From assembly GCA_030630315.1 (NCBI GenBank), contig DAOVNI010000137.1, forward strand, positions 1 to 5,145: a stretch of 5,145 bases of DNA, in the 5' to 3' direction. The number at the start of each line of letters is the position of its first letter. Position 1 is the stretch's first letter. Source of the stretch: Phycisphaerae bacterium. Its GTDB lineage: Bacteria > Planctomycetota > Phycisphaerae > Sedimentisphaerales > Anaerobacaceae. The notes beneath the pieces were generated by a model. It had not been told where the DNA came from. It saw nothing but the letters and a program-made list of their open reading frames with translations, and ran no database searches. A program made the position numbers and the translations under genes. Positions 1-4,097 of the stretch are shown piece by piece.

Positions 1-36
1 CAAACCCGTTACCATCCATTGTGTCGTTTTTTTCAT
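1..36 (-). CDS. 5' end of a leftward gene (12 codons, partial)
   Basis: On the minus strand an ATG at 36-34 is preceded by AAAGGAG (complement of 42-48) at a five-base spacing, a near-ideal Shine-Dalgarno. The open frame runs off the left edge and reads MKKTTQWMVTGL. A Lys-Lys N-terminus followed by uncharged residues could be the beginning of a signal peptide or membrane anchor, but twelve residues cannot identify a product. The gene is divergent from the RNA and rhomboid genes to its right. The call rests on the ribosome binding site and the open frame only. Confidence 0.55.
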   Translation of the reverse strand, partial: MKKTTQWMVTGL

Positions 37-92
37 ACTCGCTCCTTTCCTGAACATGCGTTTTCCTTCGCGCATCTCTCTTGCTTTGAGAA

Positions 93-121
93 TTTAGATT
101 GCAAATACAATTGATTAACAA
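93..121 (-). promoter_or_regulatory. Weak candidate promoter for the leftward partial gene
   Basis: On the minus strand TTGTTA (121-116) and TCTAAA (98-93) are separated by 17 bases, each matching four of six sigma70 consensus positions. It would start a transcript near 86 with a roughly 50-nt leader. The local AT-richness makes a chance match plausible. Confidence 0.25.
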
Positions 122-159
122 CATCCCGGCAAAAAATACAGTTTTTTTTGCTGAAATGT

Positions 160-188
160 TTGGCTTTGCATCTCTTTATTTTTATATT
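160..188 (+). promoter_or_regulatory. Candidate sigma70 promoter for the structured RNA
   Basis: TTGGCT (160-165) and TATATT (183-188) are separated by exactly 17 bases and match four and five of six consensus positions. The predicted start near 195 falls just before the first helix (200-209) of the downstream structured RNA, which is where a dedicated promoter would be expected. The T-rich surroundings raise the chance of a coincidental match. Confidence 0.4.
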
Positions 189-194
189 TTTATT

Positions 195-365
195 AGATGA
201 AGACCCGGCTGGGGGTGAAGCTGGCTGCTATGGGGCTGCCATTTTGCGAACCCAAAATGGGGGGACGCAAATAATCGTGCCGGCTCTTGATGTTTTCCGC
301 GGGGGAGAAAAACTGTTTGTAACCTGGTTTTACCAGACAGGACGGCGTTTGCCGTCCTTTTTTTT
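195..365 (+). ncRNA. Candidate structured RNA (~170 nt), unidentified; free RNA or 5' leader of the rhomboid gene
   Basis: No convincing protein frame covers this stretch, yet it folds well. Bases 200-209 pair with 279-288 (ten positions, one C-C mismatch). Inside, CCATTTTG (239-246) pairs perfectly with CAAAATGG (253-260) around a CGAACC loop. The loop-side bases TTTGCG (243-248) can instead pair with CGCAAA (266-271), so two folds compete. CTGTTTG (313-319) pairs with CAGACAG (334-340), or alternatively CTGGT with ACCAG (324-336), directly ahead of an intrinsic terminator. The segment GGGGACGCAAA (261-271) recalls the conserved GGGACGCAAA of cyclic-di-GMP-I (GEMM) riboswitches, but the GNRA loop and the second receptor arm are not recognisable, so I do not assign that class. 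It may be a free small RNA (own promoter, own terminator) or an attenuating leader for the rhomboid gene 86 bases further on. Confidence 0.5.
339..365 (+). terminator. Strong intrinsic terminator
   Basis: GGACGGC (340-346), loop GTTT, and GCCGTCC (351-357) form a perfect seven-pair GC-rich stem, extended by A339-T358 and followed by eight Ts (358-365). It ends the structured RNA and insulates or attenuates entry into the rhomboid gene. Confidence 0.9.
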
Positions 366-370
366 ATATC

Positions 371-399
371 TTGTCCCTTGGGCTGTTTACTATTACAAT
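371..399 (+). promoter_or_regulatory. Candidate sigma70 promoter of the rhomboid gene
   Basis: TTGTCC (371-376) and TACAAT (394-399) are 17 bases apart and match four and five of six consensus positions. The predicted start near 406 gives a leader of about 45 nt to the ATG at 451. It lies just after the terminator, so the rhomboid gene can be read independently of the upstream RNA. Confidence 0.5.
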
Positions 400-450
400 A
401 TACCTCTGAGCTGACCAAACGTGTTAAACCTTTATTAAACAGATTATACT

Positions 451-1638
451 ATGATATTTCCCATCCGGACAAGCATTCGGCCGCGGCGGACGCCATACGC
501 AAATTACGCCCTGATCGCCGTTAACGTAATTATTTTCTTTTTGACCTATGGTCCCCATCGCCACCTTGTAGCCGGTCAACTTGTGGTCGTGCCAGTGCGC
601 CACTGGGCGGAGCAATTTATGCTCACTCCCGACGGGTGGCATTTGTGGCAGTTTGTAAGTTACGCCTTTTTGCACGGCGGTCTTATGCACATTATCGGCA
701 ATATGTACTTTCTGTACCTGTTCGGCAACAATGTTAACGACAAGCTCGGACACACCGGTTATTTATGTCTCTATCTTGGCGGAGCGGTTTTCGCCGGAAT
801 TGGTCATACAATTCTGCACACTAATCCCGTCCTTGGTGCCAGCGGAGCGGTCGCGGCCATAACAGGGGCCTACCTGGTCTTGTTCCCGCAGACCTTGATA
901 ACCATCTTATATTGGTTTTTCTTCATCGGCACAATGGAGGTGCCGGCATTGTATTTTATCCTCTTTAAACTCATTTTCTGGGACAACATCGTTGAACCGA
1001 GATTTTCGACCGCCGCCGTTGCTTATGACGCCCATCTGGCAGGATACGCTTTCGGCATTCTCGCTGTGTTGGGCCTGCTGGCGGCCGGCCTGATTGCAGG
1101 CAGCAGCTTCGATTTGTGGGCAATGATAAAACGATGGAATCGGCAGCGTCAGTATCGCGATTCCGTCTCGGGCGGTTACGACCCGTTTACCGGCCAGACA
1201 AGGAGCAAGCAGATAAAAGTAAAAGAGGTCAAAACAGCCGCTCAGAAGGAACTGGAGGAGAAAACAAAGGGGCTTCGTAACGAAATCAGCAGCCGGATTG
1301 CTCAGCGCAATTTGCCGGCCGCAGCCGAGCTGTATCTGGAGCTAACGAGACTTGATAGCGAGCAGATTCTGCCTCGCCAGCATTTGCTGGATATCGCCAA
1401 TCAGCTTGCCGGCGACAATAAACACGCTGAATCAGCCCAGGCCTACGAGCAGTTTTTAACTCACTACAGCAACTACGAATACGCCGAGCAGGTGGAGCTG
1501 ATGCTGGGCATATTGTATTCACGTTATCTCGATAAGCCGGAGCCGGCGGTAAAGCATTTGCAGGCCGCGGCGAAAAAGCTCACCAACCCCGGCCAATTGA
1601 AGATGTGTCAGGACGAGCTTGCCCGATTACAAGACTAA
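451..1638 (+). CDS. Rhomboid-family intramembrane serine protease with C-terminal TPR-like extension
   Basis: Rhomboids cleave transmembrane segments of other proteins inside the lipid bilayer. This 395-residue protein shows the family core. The HGGLMHIIGN segment has H80 and N84 matching the GlpG oxyanion residues. GASGA has S131 as the catalytic serine, and AHLAGYAFG has H195 as the catalytic histidine. About six hydrophobic segments lie near residues 18-34, 74-94, 102-122, 127-146, 148-172 and 193-215. The start MIFPIRTSIRPRRTPYANYALIAVN is a typical N-terminus for this bacterial subgroup, supporting ATG 451, although no clear Shine-Dalgarno precedes it. Residues ~220-275 are charged and linker-like. 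Residues ~280-393 are helical with alternating AAELYLEL and AQAYEQFL helices typical of tetratricopeptide repeats, probably cytosolic. No partner or substrate gene adjoins, so the substrate is unknown. The catalytic residues are intact, so it should be active. Confidence 0.93.
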   Translation: MIFPIRTSIRPRRTPYANYALIAVNVIIFFLTYGPHRHLVAGQLVVVPVRHWAEQFMLTPDGWHLWQFVSYAFLHGGLMHIIGNMYFLYLFGNNVNDKLGHTGYLCLYLGGAVFAGIGHTILHTNPVLGASGAVAAITGAYLVLFPQTLITILYWFFFIGTMEVPALYFILFKLIFWDNIVEPRFSTAAVAYDAHLAGYAFGILAVLGLLAAGLIAGSSFDLWAMIKRWNRQRQYRDSVSGGYDPFTGQTRSKQIKVKEVKTAAQKELEEKTKGLRNEISSRIAQRNLPAAAELYLELTRLDSEQILPRQHLLDIANQLAGDNKHAESAQAYEQFLTHYSNYEYAEQVELMLGILYSRYLDKPEPAVKHLQAAAKKLTNPGQLKMCQDELARLQD

Positions 1639-1714
1639 AAACCCCGCCTCAATACTCGCAACTGGCAACCGGCGACTGCCAACTAATTTACAATCAACAT
1701 TTGAAAAGCCAGCG

Positions 1715-1744
1715 GTAGGGTGGGGCTTGCCTCACCATTTTTCT
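1715..1744 (+). repeat. GTAGGGTGGGGCTTGCC hairpin repeat, copy 1; possible terminator of the rhomboid gene
   Basis: This 30-base element matches 2037-2066 at 29 of 30 positions. GGTGGGGC (1719-1726) pairs with GCCTCACC (1729-1736), with one G-T pair, and five Ts follow at 1738-1742. It could therefore act as a rho-independent terminator 80 bases past the rhomboid stop codon. Dispersed hairpins of this kind are often co-opted as terminators; that role is inferred here. Confidence 0.7.
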
Positions 1745-1749
1745 ATTTA

Positions 1750-1779
1750 ATGTCATTGCGAGCGTAGTGCGCCAATCTC
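1750..1779 (+). repeat. GTCATTGCGAGCG-type dispersed repeat
   Basis: The segment starts TGTCATTGCGAGCG and continues with GTAGTGCG and CAATCTC. This is the familiar intergenic word set GTCATTGCGAGCGnAGnG...CAATCTC known from many assembled environmental genomes. It shares the GTCAT head and GAGCG core with the elements at 1832-1879 and 2008-2036. Confidence 0.55.
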
Positions 1780-1831
1780 AATCCCAACTCAAAACTAAAC
1801 ACTTAAAACTCAAAATTATCTCCCCCCCCAG

Positions 1832-1879
1832 TGTCATCCCGACCGAAGTCCACCGCAGGTGGACGAAGCGGAGGGATCT
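1832..1879 (+). repeat. GTCATCCCGACCGAAG...GGAGGGATCT dispersed repeat with internal hairpin
   Basis: A GTCATCC head and GAGGGATCT tail bracket a perfect seven-base inverted repeat, GTCCACC (1848-1854) and GGTGGAC (1858-1864), around GCA. It belongs to the same loose family as the neighbouring GTCAT elements. A shortened head (GTCATTCCCGCG, 1910-1921) lies 30 bases further on. Confidence 0.55.
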
Positions 1880-1949
1880 GGCCACAGAATTAAATAAACC
1901 TGCCGACCTGTCATTCCCGCGCAGTTGCACTTCGACATTGGACATTCAG

Positions 1950-2000
1950 ATTCGATATTCGATATTCTTTTTCCTTTTCCCTTCTCCCTTTTCCTTTCCT
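1950..2000 (+). repeat. ATTCGATATTCGATATTC word followed by a 36-base pure pyrimidine tract
   Basis: ATTCGATATTCGATATTC (1950-1967) is a tandem duplication of an eight-base unit. From 1965 to 2000 every base is C or T, in a run of CTTTTTCCTTTTCCC-like blocks. Nothing indicates coding. Such tracts can arise by slippage and can form triplex structures. Confidence 0.55.
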
Positions 2001-2007
2001 ACGGAAT

Positions 2008-2036
2008 GTCATCCTGAGCGCAGCGCAGCGGAAGTC
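2008..2036 (+). repeat. GTCATCCTGAGCGCAGCG dispersed repeat
   Basis: This is a GTCATCCTGAGCGCAGCG-type element with an internal duplication of GCAGC and a GGAAGTC tail. It abuts the second copy of the GTAGGGTGGGGC hairpin repeat at 2037 without spacer, showing that the two repeat kinds are placed back to back. Confidence 0.55.
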
Positions 2037-2066
2037 GTAGGGTGGGGCTTGCCCCACCATTTTTCT
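2037..2066 (+). repeat. GTAGGGTGGGGCTTGCC hairpin repeat, copy 2
   Basis: GGTGGGGC (2041-2048) and GCCCCACC (2051-2058) form a perfect eight-pair hairpin around TT, followed by A and five Ts. The 30-base element differs from copy 1 at one position. Diverged relatives are at 2856-2882 and, inverted, at 2901-2923. Confidence 0.75.
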
Positions 2067-2139
2067 GTTCTGGTAAAGTGTGCTTTTTCCCCTAATCAGC
2101 AGGGAACTTCATTCATTCTATTGAATTCCGTTGAACCAC

Positions 2140-2217
2140 GCATAACGTTAGGAATAACCCGCTGGGGTCACGAGCGCAGCGAGTGTACCCCAGTCGGCGT
2201 TCATTCCTTGGTTGGGC
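2140..2217 (-). other. Complete integron attC recombination site of the lipoprotein cassette
   Basis: On the minus strand the site begins with R'' GCCCAAC (2217-2211, exact RYYYAAC), overlapping the last base of the TAG stop codon. It ends with R' GTTATGC (2146-2140, GTTRRRY with one mismatch). On the plus strand the two ends pair as GCATAAC/GTTGGGC. An unpaired spacer GTT/TG (2147-2149 and 2209-2210) follows. Then 2150-2171 pairs base for base with 2183-2208, leaving only T2186, T2194, C2198 and C2202 bulged, all on the same arm. An 11-base loop closes it. R boxes, an unpaired central spacer, extrahelical bases restricted to the R''-side arm of the bottom strand, and a terminal loop are the known attC hallmarks, and 78 bp is within the usual length range. 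The loop carries GAGCGCAGCGA, also found in neighbouring dispersed repeats. Confidence 0.75.
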
Positions 2218-2669
2218 TACATGCCCGCTCCAAAGTTACTTATAGTCCATCCTTTATCAGATCTATGGAGCTTGTAGAATGCAGAAGCCCACTTGTGGTA
2301 TTCCGCATTCTTCGCATGGAATCTTAGCTGGGCATTATCTCCAGAGATCGTGAGCTCTTTCACTCGAACCCAGTGCCCCTTGGGGTTTGGGTCTGGGTCA
2401 TCGAGTTGTGCATCTTTTAGTGGAATCACGATGGTCTTTAACCCTGAAATGTCCACGAGCTCCGACTTGGCTAAGTCTGAGCAATGGATTCGGACTACGC
2501 CGGATTCCACTGGCGAAAACGGGCTGCCACTTGAATACCAGGCAGTTAAAGCGACCTGCAACACGGCCGTTGTGTCCTCGCCAGCGTTCACATGCTGGTC
2601 TTTCCCTGCTCGGGAAGTGCAGCCTGCCATACATATGATTGCGAGTGCGATCCAACTAATATGCCTCAT
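2217..2669 (-). CDS. Small predicted lipoprotein, function unknown
   Basis: The ATG at 2669-2667 is preferred over an in-frame ATG 33 codons upstream. It is preceded by AAAGGA (complement of 2677-2682) at a seven-base gap, and it begins a signal peptide: MRHISWIALAIICMAGC. The MAGC ending is an acceptable lipobox with C17 as the lipidated cysteine, so the product is likely membrane-anchored outside the cytoplasm. The mature part of about 134 residues has a hydrophilic start, a central IVIPLKDAQLDDPDPNPKG stretch, and a C-terminal pattern AFYKLHRSDKGWTISNFG that resembles the end of many small alpha/beta secreted domains. I recognise no family. The longer reading frame would run back through the GTT recombination core, which argues against it. 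The gene is the sole payload of an integron cassette ending in the attC at its stop codon. Confidence 0.75.
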   Translation of the reverse strand: MRHISWIALAIICMAGCTSRAGKDQHVNAGEDTTAVLQVALTAWYSSGSPFSPVESGVVRIHCSDLAKSELVDISGLKTIVIPLKDAQLDDPDPNPKGHWVRVKELTISGDNAQLRFHAKNAEYHKWASAFYKLHRSDKGWTISNFGAGM

Positions 2670-2676
2670 GGGTTTT

Positions 2677-2682
2677 TCCTTT
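2677..2682 (-). promoter_or_regulatory. Ribosome binding site fixing the lipoprotein start
   Basis: On the minus strand AAAGGA lies seven bases before the ATG at 2669. It lies within the cassette, so the cassette brings its own translation signal, and it decides in favour of the shorter frame with the signal peptide at its N-terminus. Confidence 0.7.
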
Positions 2683-2685
2683 CTT

Positions 2686-2733
2686 GCCGAACTATGTATA
2701 TATGGTTTCCGTATAAAACTCCTTACCTCTCCG
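2686..2733 (-). repeat. attI-like leader repeat, copy 1 (upstream of the lipoprotein cassette)
   Basis: This 48-base block aligns without gaps to 4815-4862 at 34 of 48 positions, including an identical 12-base core TTCCGTATAAAA (2707-2718, plus strand). On the minus strand it ends in CATAGTTCGGC, where GTTCGGC resembles a GTTRRRY core and marks the cassette boundary at G2692/T2691. No inverted partner that would make it an attC is seen. It behaves like an attI, or like a repeated secondary insertion site. Confidence 0.5.
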
Positions 2734-2794
2734 AGTGTCAGTATAACACCCCTTTGCCCAAAGTCCATAAGTAATCCCTTGAAAACGACTTACT

Positions 2795-2821
2795 AATTCC
2801 GGGGATACCATACTTAATTCC
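2795..2821. repeat. AATTCCGGGGATACC...TTAATTCC repeat word
   Basis: AATTCC occurs at both ends (2795-2800 and 2816-2821) of a 27-base block with GGGGATACCATAC between. I recall near-identical words (with GGGGACACC) as recurrent intergenic sequence near single-strand (Y1/REP-type) transposase genes in many genomes. No transposase is present here, so this would be a remnant or a non-autonomous copy. The association rests on memory. Confidence 0.4.
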
Positions 2822-2855
2822 AGCCGATGTCTGCGTTCCAAAGCTCCGCAGTAAT

Positions 2856-2923
2856 GTAGGGTGGGCTTTAGCCCACCGACCAAAGCAAGTGACATTCTTT
2901 AAGGTGGGGCAAACCCTACCCTA
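2856..2923. repeat. Inverted pair of diverged GTAGGGTGGGC hairpin repeats
   Basis: GTAGGGTGGGC...GCCCACC (2856-2876; stem GGTGGGC/GCCCACC around TTTA) faces an oppositely oriented relative at 2901-2923, which reads TAGGGTAGGGTTTGCCCCACC on the minus strand. They are 18-25 bases apart, so the pair could also fold together. Both are diverged members of the family at 1715 and 2037. Confidence 0.6.
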
Positions 2924-2961
2924 TGCCTCTATTATTATCAAGCACAACTCATCGAAAAATG

Positions 2962-3026
2962 TACCCCCTATTGGGCAGGCGTACAGCTTTAATTCCCCGG
3001 GTGACGAAATAGGATACCCCCTATCC
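2962..3026. repeat. Two TACCCCCTAT direct repeats, the second inside a short hairpin
   Basis: TACCCCCTAT occurs at 2962-2971 and 3015-3024. The second is flanked to give GGATA-CCCCC-TATCC (3012-3026), a five-pair stem. The intervening bases hold TTAATTCCCCGGGTG, similar in wording to the repeat at 2795-2821. This looks like mobile-element debris rather than a regulatory site. I see no gene between 2734 and 3095. Confidence 0.4.
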
Positions 3027-3043
3027 GCTATATGCTATCAATC

Positions 3044-3084
3044 CATCAACTAAGCCTAAAAACAGTAAACGTCCCTAATTATTT
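3044..3084 (-). repeat. Left 41-bp direct repeat flanking the HEPN-like gene
   Basis: It matches 4005-4045 at 34 of 41 positions in the same orientation without gaps. On the minus strand it contains AATAATTAGGGACGTTTACT and TTTTTAGGC, and it starts 11 bases after the stop codon of the HEPN-like gene. Words of this type (AATTAGGGACG..., AATTGGGGACG...) are, from memory, common dispersed intergenic repeats in environmental genomes. Confidence 0.7.
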
Positions 3085-3095
3085 TTAATTACTCC

Positions 3096-3908
3096 TTATC
3101 CATCACGCCAGTACCTACCGACCTTTGCGGTATGGAGTTTTAGTCCTGCCCCGACACACACGAGACATGCAAAATAGAAATTCAGCCCGCTCCAGTAATT
3201 CCACTCTTCATCGAAATCAAACGAGTATGAACTCCAGTCATTACCATGTACGATTTTATGTCTGGCTTCGTCAAACTCCACAAGCTTTCTCCTATCGTAG
3301 GAGACACGCATCCTCTGTGATTCCGGTGTTGGGGGCACGATTTGGTGCAGCCGATCTAATTTGTCAATCAGTGATTCACGCTTGACGTCAGATTTTAGCA
3401 ATTTCTCAACCTTATCCTTGCGAATCTGTTCAAAGGGTGTGTTTTTTAAGGTTCCAAACTCAACAGACTTCTTCTTAATATAGAACTCCCATTGTTGAGG
3501 ACGTGCGATTGCCGTAACCGTCAAATAATCATAAACGCAGCTTTCAAGTATACCATGGGCGAACACTATGCAAGCACCATCAATGATGCCTTGAGCAGTT
3601 TCAATTGTCTTCAGACGCATTTCCGCTGAATCCACCACCCGCAAGAAGTATTCCGCATCATTCGGATCATAAAGATATCGGGCCAACTCCCCTGTCTCCA
3701 CCAAATTCCTCATGGTGATGGTCTCTGTGACAATTTGCTGATCGGCTCCAGCAGACACACCACTACTTGCTATCTGGTAGAAGCGTTTCAATCTTAGCCA
3801 GAGGGCAAGTGTAGTGCCGACGGTCTGAGCAAGCTTGTCCTCAGCTATCTTTGTGTTATCTCCGTCTTGCATACTAGCATTTTCACCGGGAGAATTGAAG
3901 GTGTCCAC
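3096..3908 (-). CDS. HEPN-like domain protein, possible ribonuclease
   Basis: The 270-residue soluble, mostly helical protein has no signal peptide. Near its C-terminus is FDEARHKIVHGND: R216-H217-x3-H221 fits the R-polar-x3-H signature of HEPN domains, whose members are often metal-independent RNases in toxin, abortive-infection and anti-phage systems. The earlier helix IVFAHGILESCVYDYL (114-129) resembles the first HEPN helix of Apea-like and RiboL-PSP-associated types. Residues 150-210 between them are charged, which is long but tolerated. No antitoxin or nucleotidyltransferase partner adjoins. The GTG at 3908 lacks a Shine-Dalgarno. ATG at 3872 (residue 13), with a weak GGTGA ten bases upstream, is an equally possible start. 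The gene is flanked by 41-bp direct repeats, suggesting arrival as a unit. The family is inferred from the motif and helix pattern only. Confidence 0.7.
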   Translation of the reverse strand: MDTFNSPGENASMQDGDNTKIAEDKLAQTVGTTLALWLRLKRFYQIASSGVSAGADQQIVTETITMRNLVETGELARYLYDPNDAEYFLRVVDSAEMRLKTIETAQGIIDGACIVFAHGILESCVYDYLTVTAIARPQQWEFYIKKKSVEFGTLKNTPFEQIRKDKVEKLLKSDVKRESLIDKLDRLHQIVPPTPESQRMRVSYDRRKLVEFDEARHKIVHGNDWSSYSFDFDEEWNYWSGLNFYFACLVCVGAGLKLHTAKVGRYWRDG

Positions 3909-4004
3909 TGTACGTTTACGTATTTATGTTACCTTATTCAGTTCTTTTACTTTTGTTTATTTACATCTTCAGCCTGCTTTTTCTTCTTTGCACGACCTAC
4001 TGCT

Positions 4005-4045
4005 CATGAACGAAGACTAAAAATAGTAAACTTCACCAATTATTT
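4005..4045 (-). repeat. Right 41-bp direct repeat flanking the HEPN-like gene
   Basis: Partner of 3044-3084 (34 of 41 identical, same orientation). On the minus strand it reads AATAATTGGTGAAGTTTACT and continues TATTTTTAG. Only six bases (4046-4051) separate it from the terminal hairpin of the incomplete attC, so it occupies the position where the attC's other arm should be. Bases 3909-4004 between it and the gene show no feature. Confidence 0.7.
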
Positions 4046-4051
4046 CTTGAG

Positions 4052-4096
4052 CGCCGCGGAGCGGCGGGAAAGGTCAGGTGCAGCGCGTTGTTAGAC
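4052..4096 (-). other. Half attC site of the coiled-coil cassette, R' arm missing
   Basis: One base after the TGA stop, the minus strand reads GTCTAAC (4096-4090, an exact RYYYAAC R'' box), then AACGCGCTGCACCTGACC, a classical attC arm wording. CGCCGC/GCGGCG (4066-4061 with 4057-4052) then closes a perfect terminal hairpin around a three-base loop. The returning arm should repeat GGTCAGGTG...GCGCGTTGTTRRRY, but sequence after the hairpin is CTCAAG followed by the 41-bp direct repeat. The site is therefore truncated or a hybrid, and probably no longer folds as an attC. Confidence 0.6.
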
Positions 4097-4097
4097 A

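Larger units (their letters stand above)
1639..2139. other. Gene-free 500-bp mosaic of dispersed repeats
   Basis: No frame here has a plausible start, ribosome binding site or protein-like composition. The stretch is built from short repeat words: a GGCAAC/GACTGCC word set (1661-1684), two hairpin repeats (1715-1744, 2037-2066), several GTCAT-headed repeats (1750-1779, 1832-1879, 1910-1921, 2008-2036), an eight-C run (near 1822-1829), and an ATTCGAT/polypyrimidine block (1950-2000). Such clutter is characteristic of repeat-rich intergenic space in some uncultured lineages. Confidence 0.75.
2146..2691 (-). mobile_element. Integron gene cassette carrying a lipoprotein gene
   Basis: The 546-bp unit runs from the TTCGGC following the G of a GTT core (2692) to the G of the attC R' box (2146). 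The six opening bases plus that G give GTTCGGC, whose complement matches the cassette's own R'' box GCCCAAC at six of seven positions, as expected because the two meet in the excised circle. It holds a single gene, with only 22 bases of leader before the ATG and no space before the attC, the usual compact cassette layout. Confidence 0.65.

Noticed and set aside
201..300. Cyclic-di-GMP-I (GEMM) riboswitch
   Set aside because: Only the GGGACGCAAA word and a neighbouring hairpin fit. The 5' GGGCAAACC-like strand, the GNRA loop and the second receptor arm are not recognisable.
148..418. Open frames of 78-88 codons on both strands
   Set aside because: They cross the RNA helices and the intrinsic terminator, lack ribosome binding sites, and have low-complexity or non-protein-like composition.
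445..450. TATACT directly before the rhomboid ATG as a -10 box
   Set aside because: Transcription would start inside the gene after the ATG, and a better-spaced promoter lies at 371-399.
1767..2327. 186-codon rightward open frame
   Set aside because: It is made of translated repeat words and the attC, begins without a ribosome binding site, and runs into the antisense of the lipoprotein gene.
2670..2768. N-terminal extension of the lipoprotein frame by 33 codons
   Set aside because: It would place the signal peptide internally and translate through the GTT recombination core; the internal ATG has a good Shine-Dalgarno.
2293..2796. 167-codon rightward open frame and shorter relatives
   Set aside because: Antisense to the lipoprotein gene, which has a ribosome binding site, lipobox and attC context; the rightward frame has none of these.
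3044..4045. HEPN-like gene as a third integron cassette using G^TTTACT as its core
   Set aside because: TTTACT does not fit TTRRRY, no RYYYAAC box or hairpin follows the stop codon, and the similarity extends well to both sides of the supposed junction, as in a dispersed repeat.
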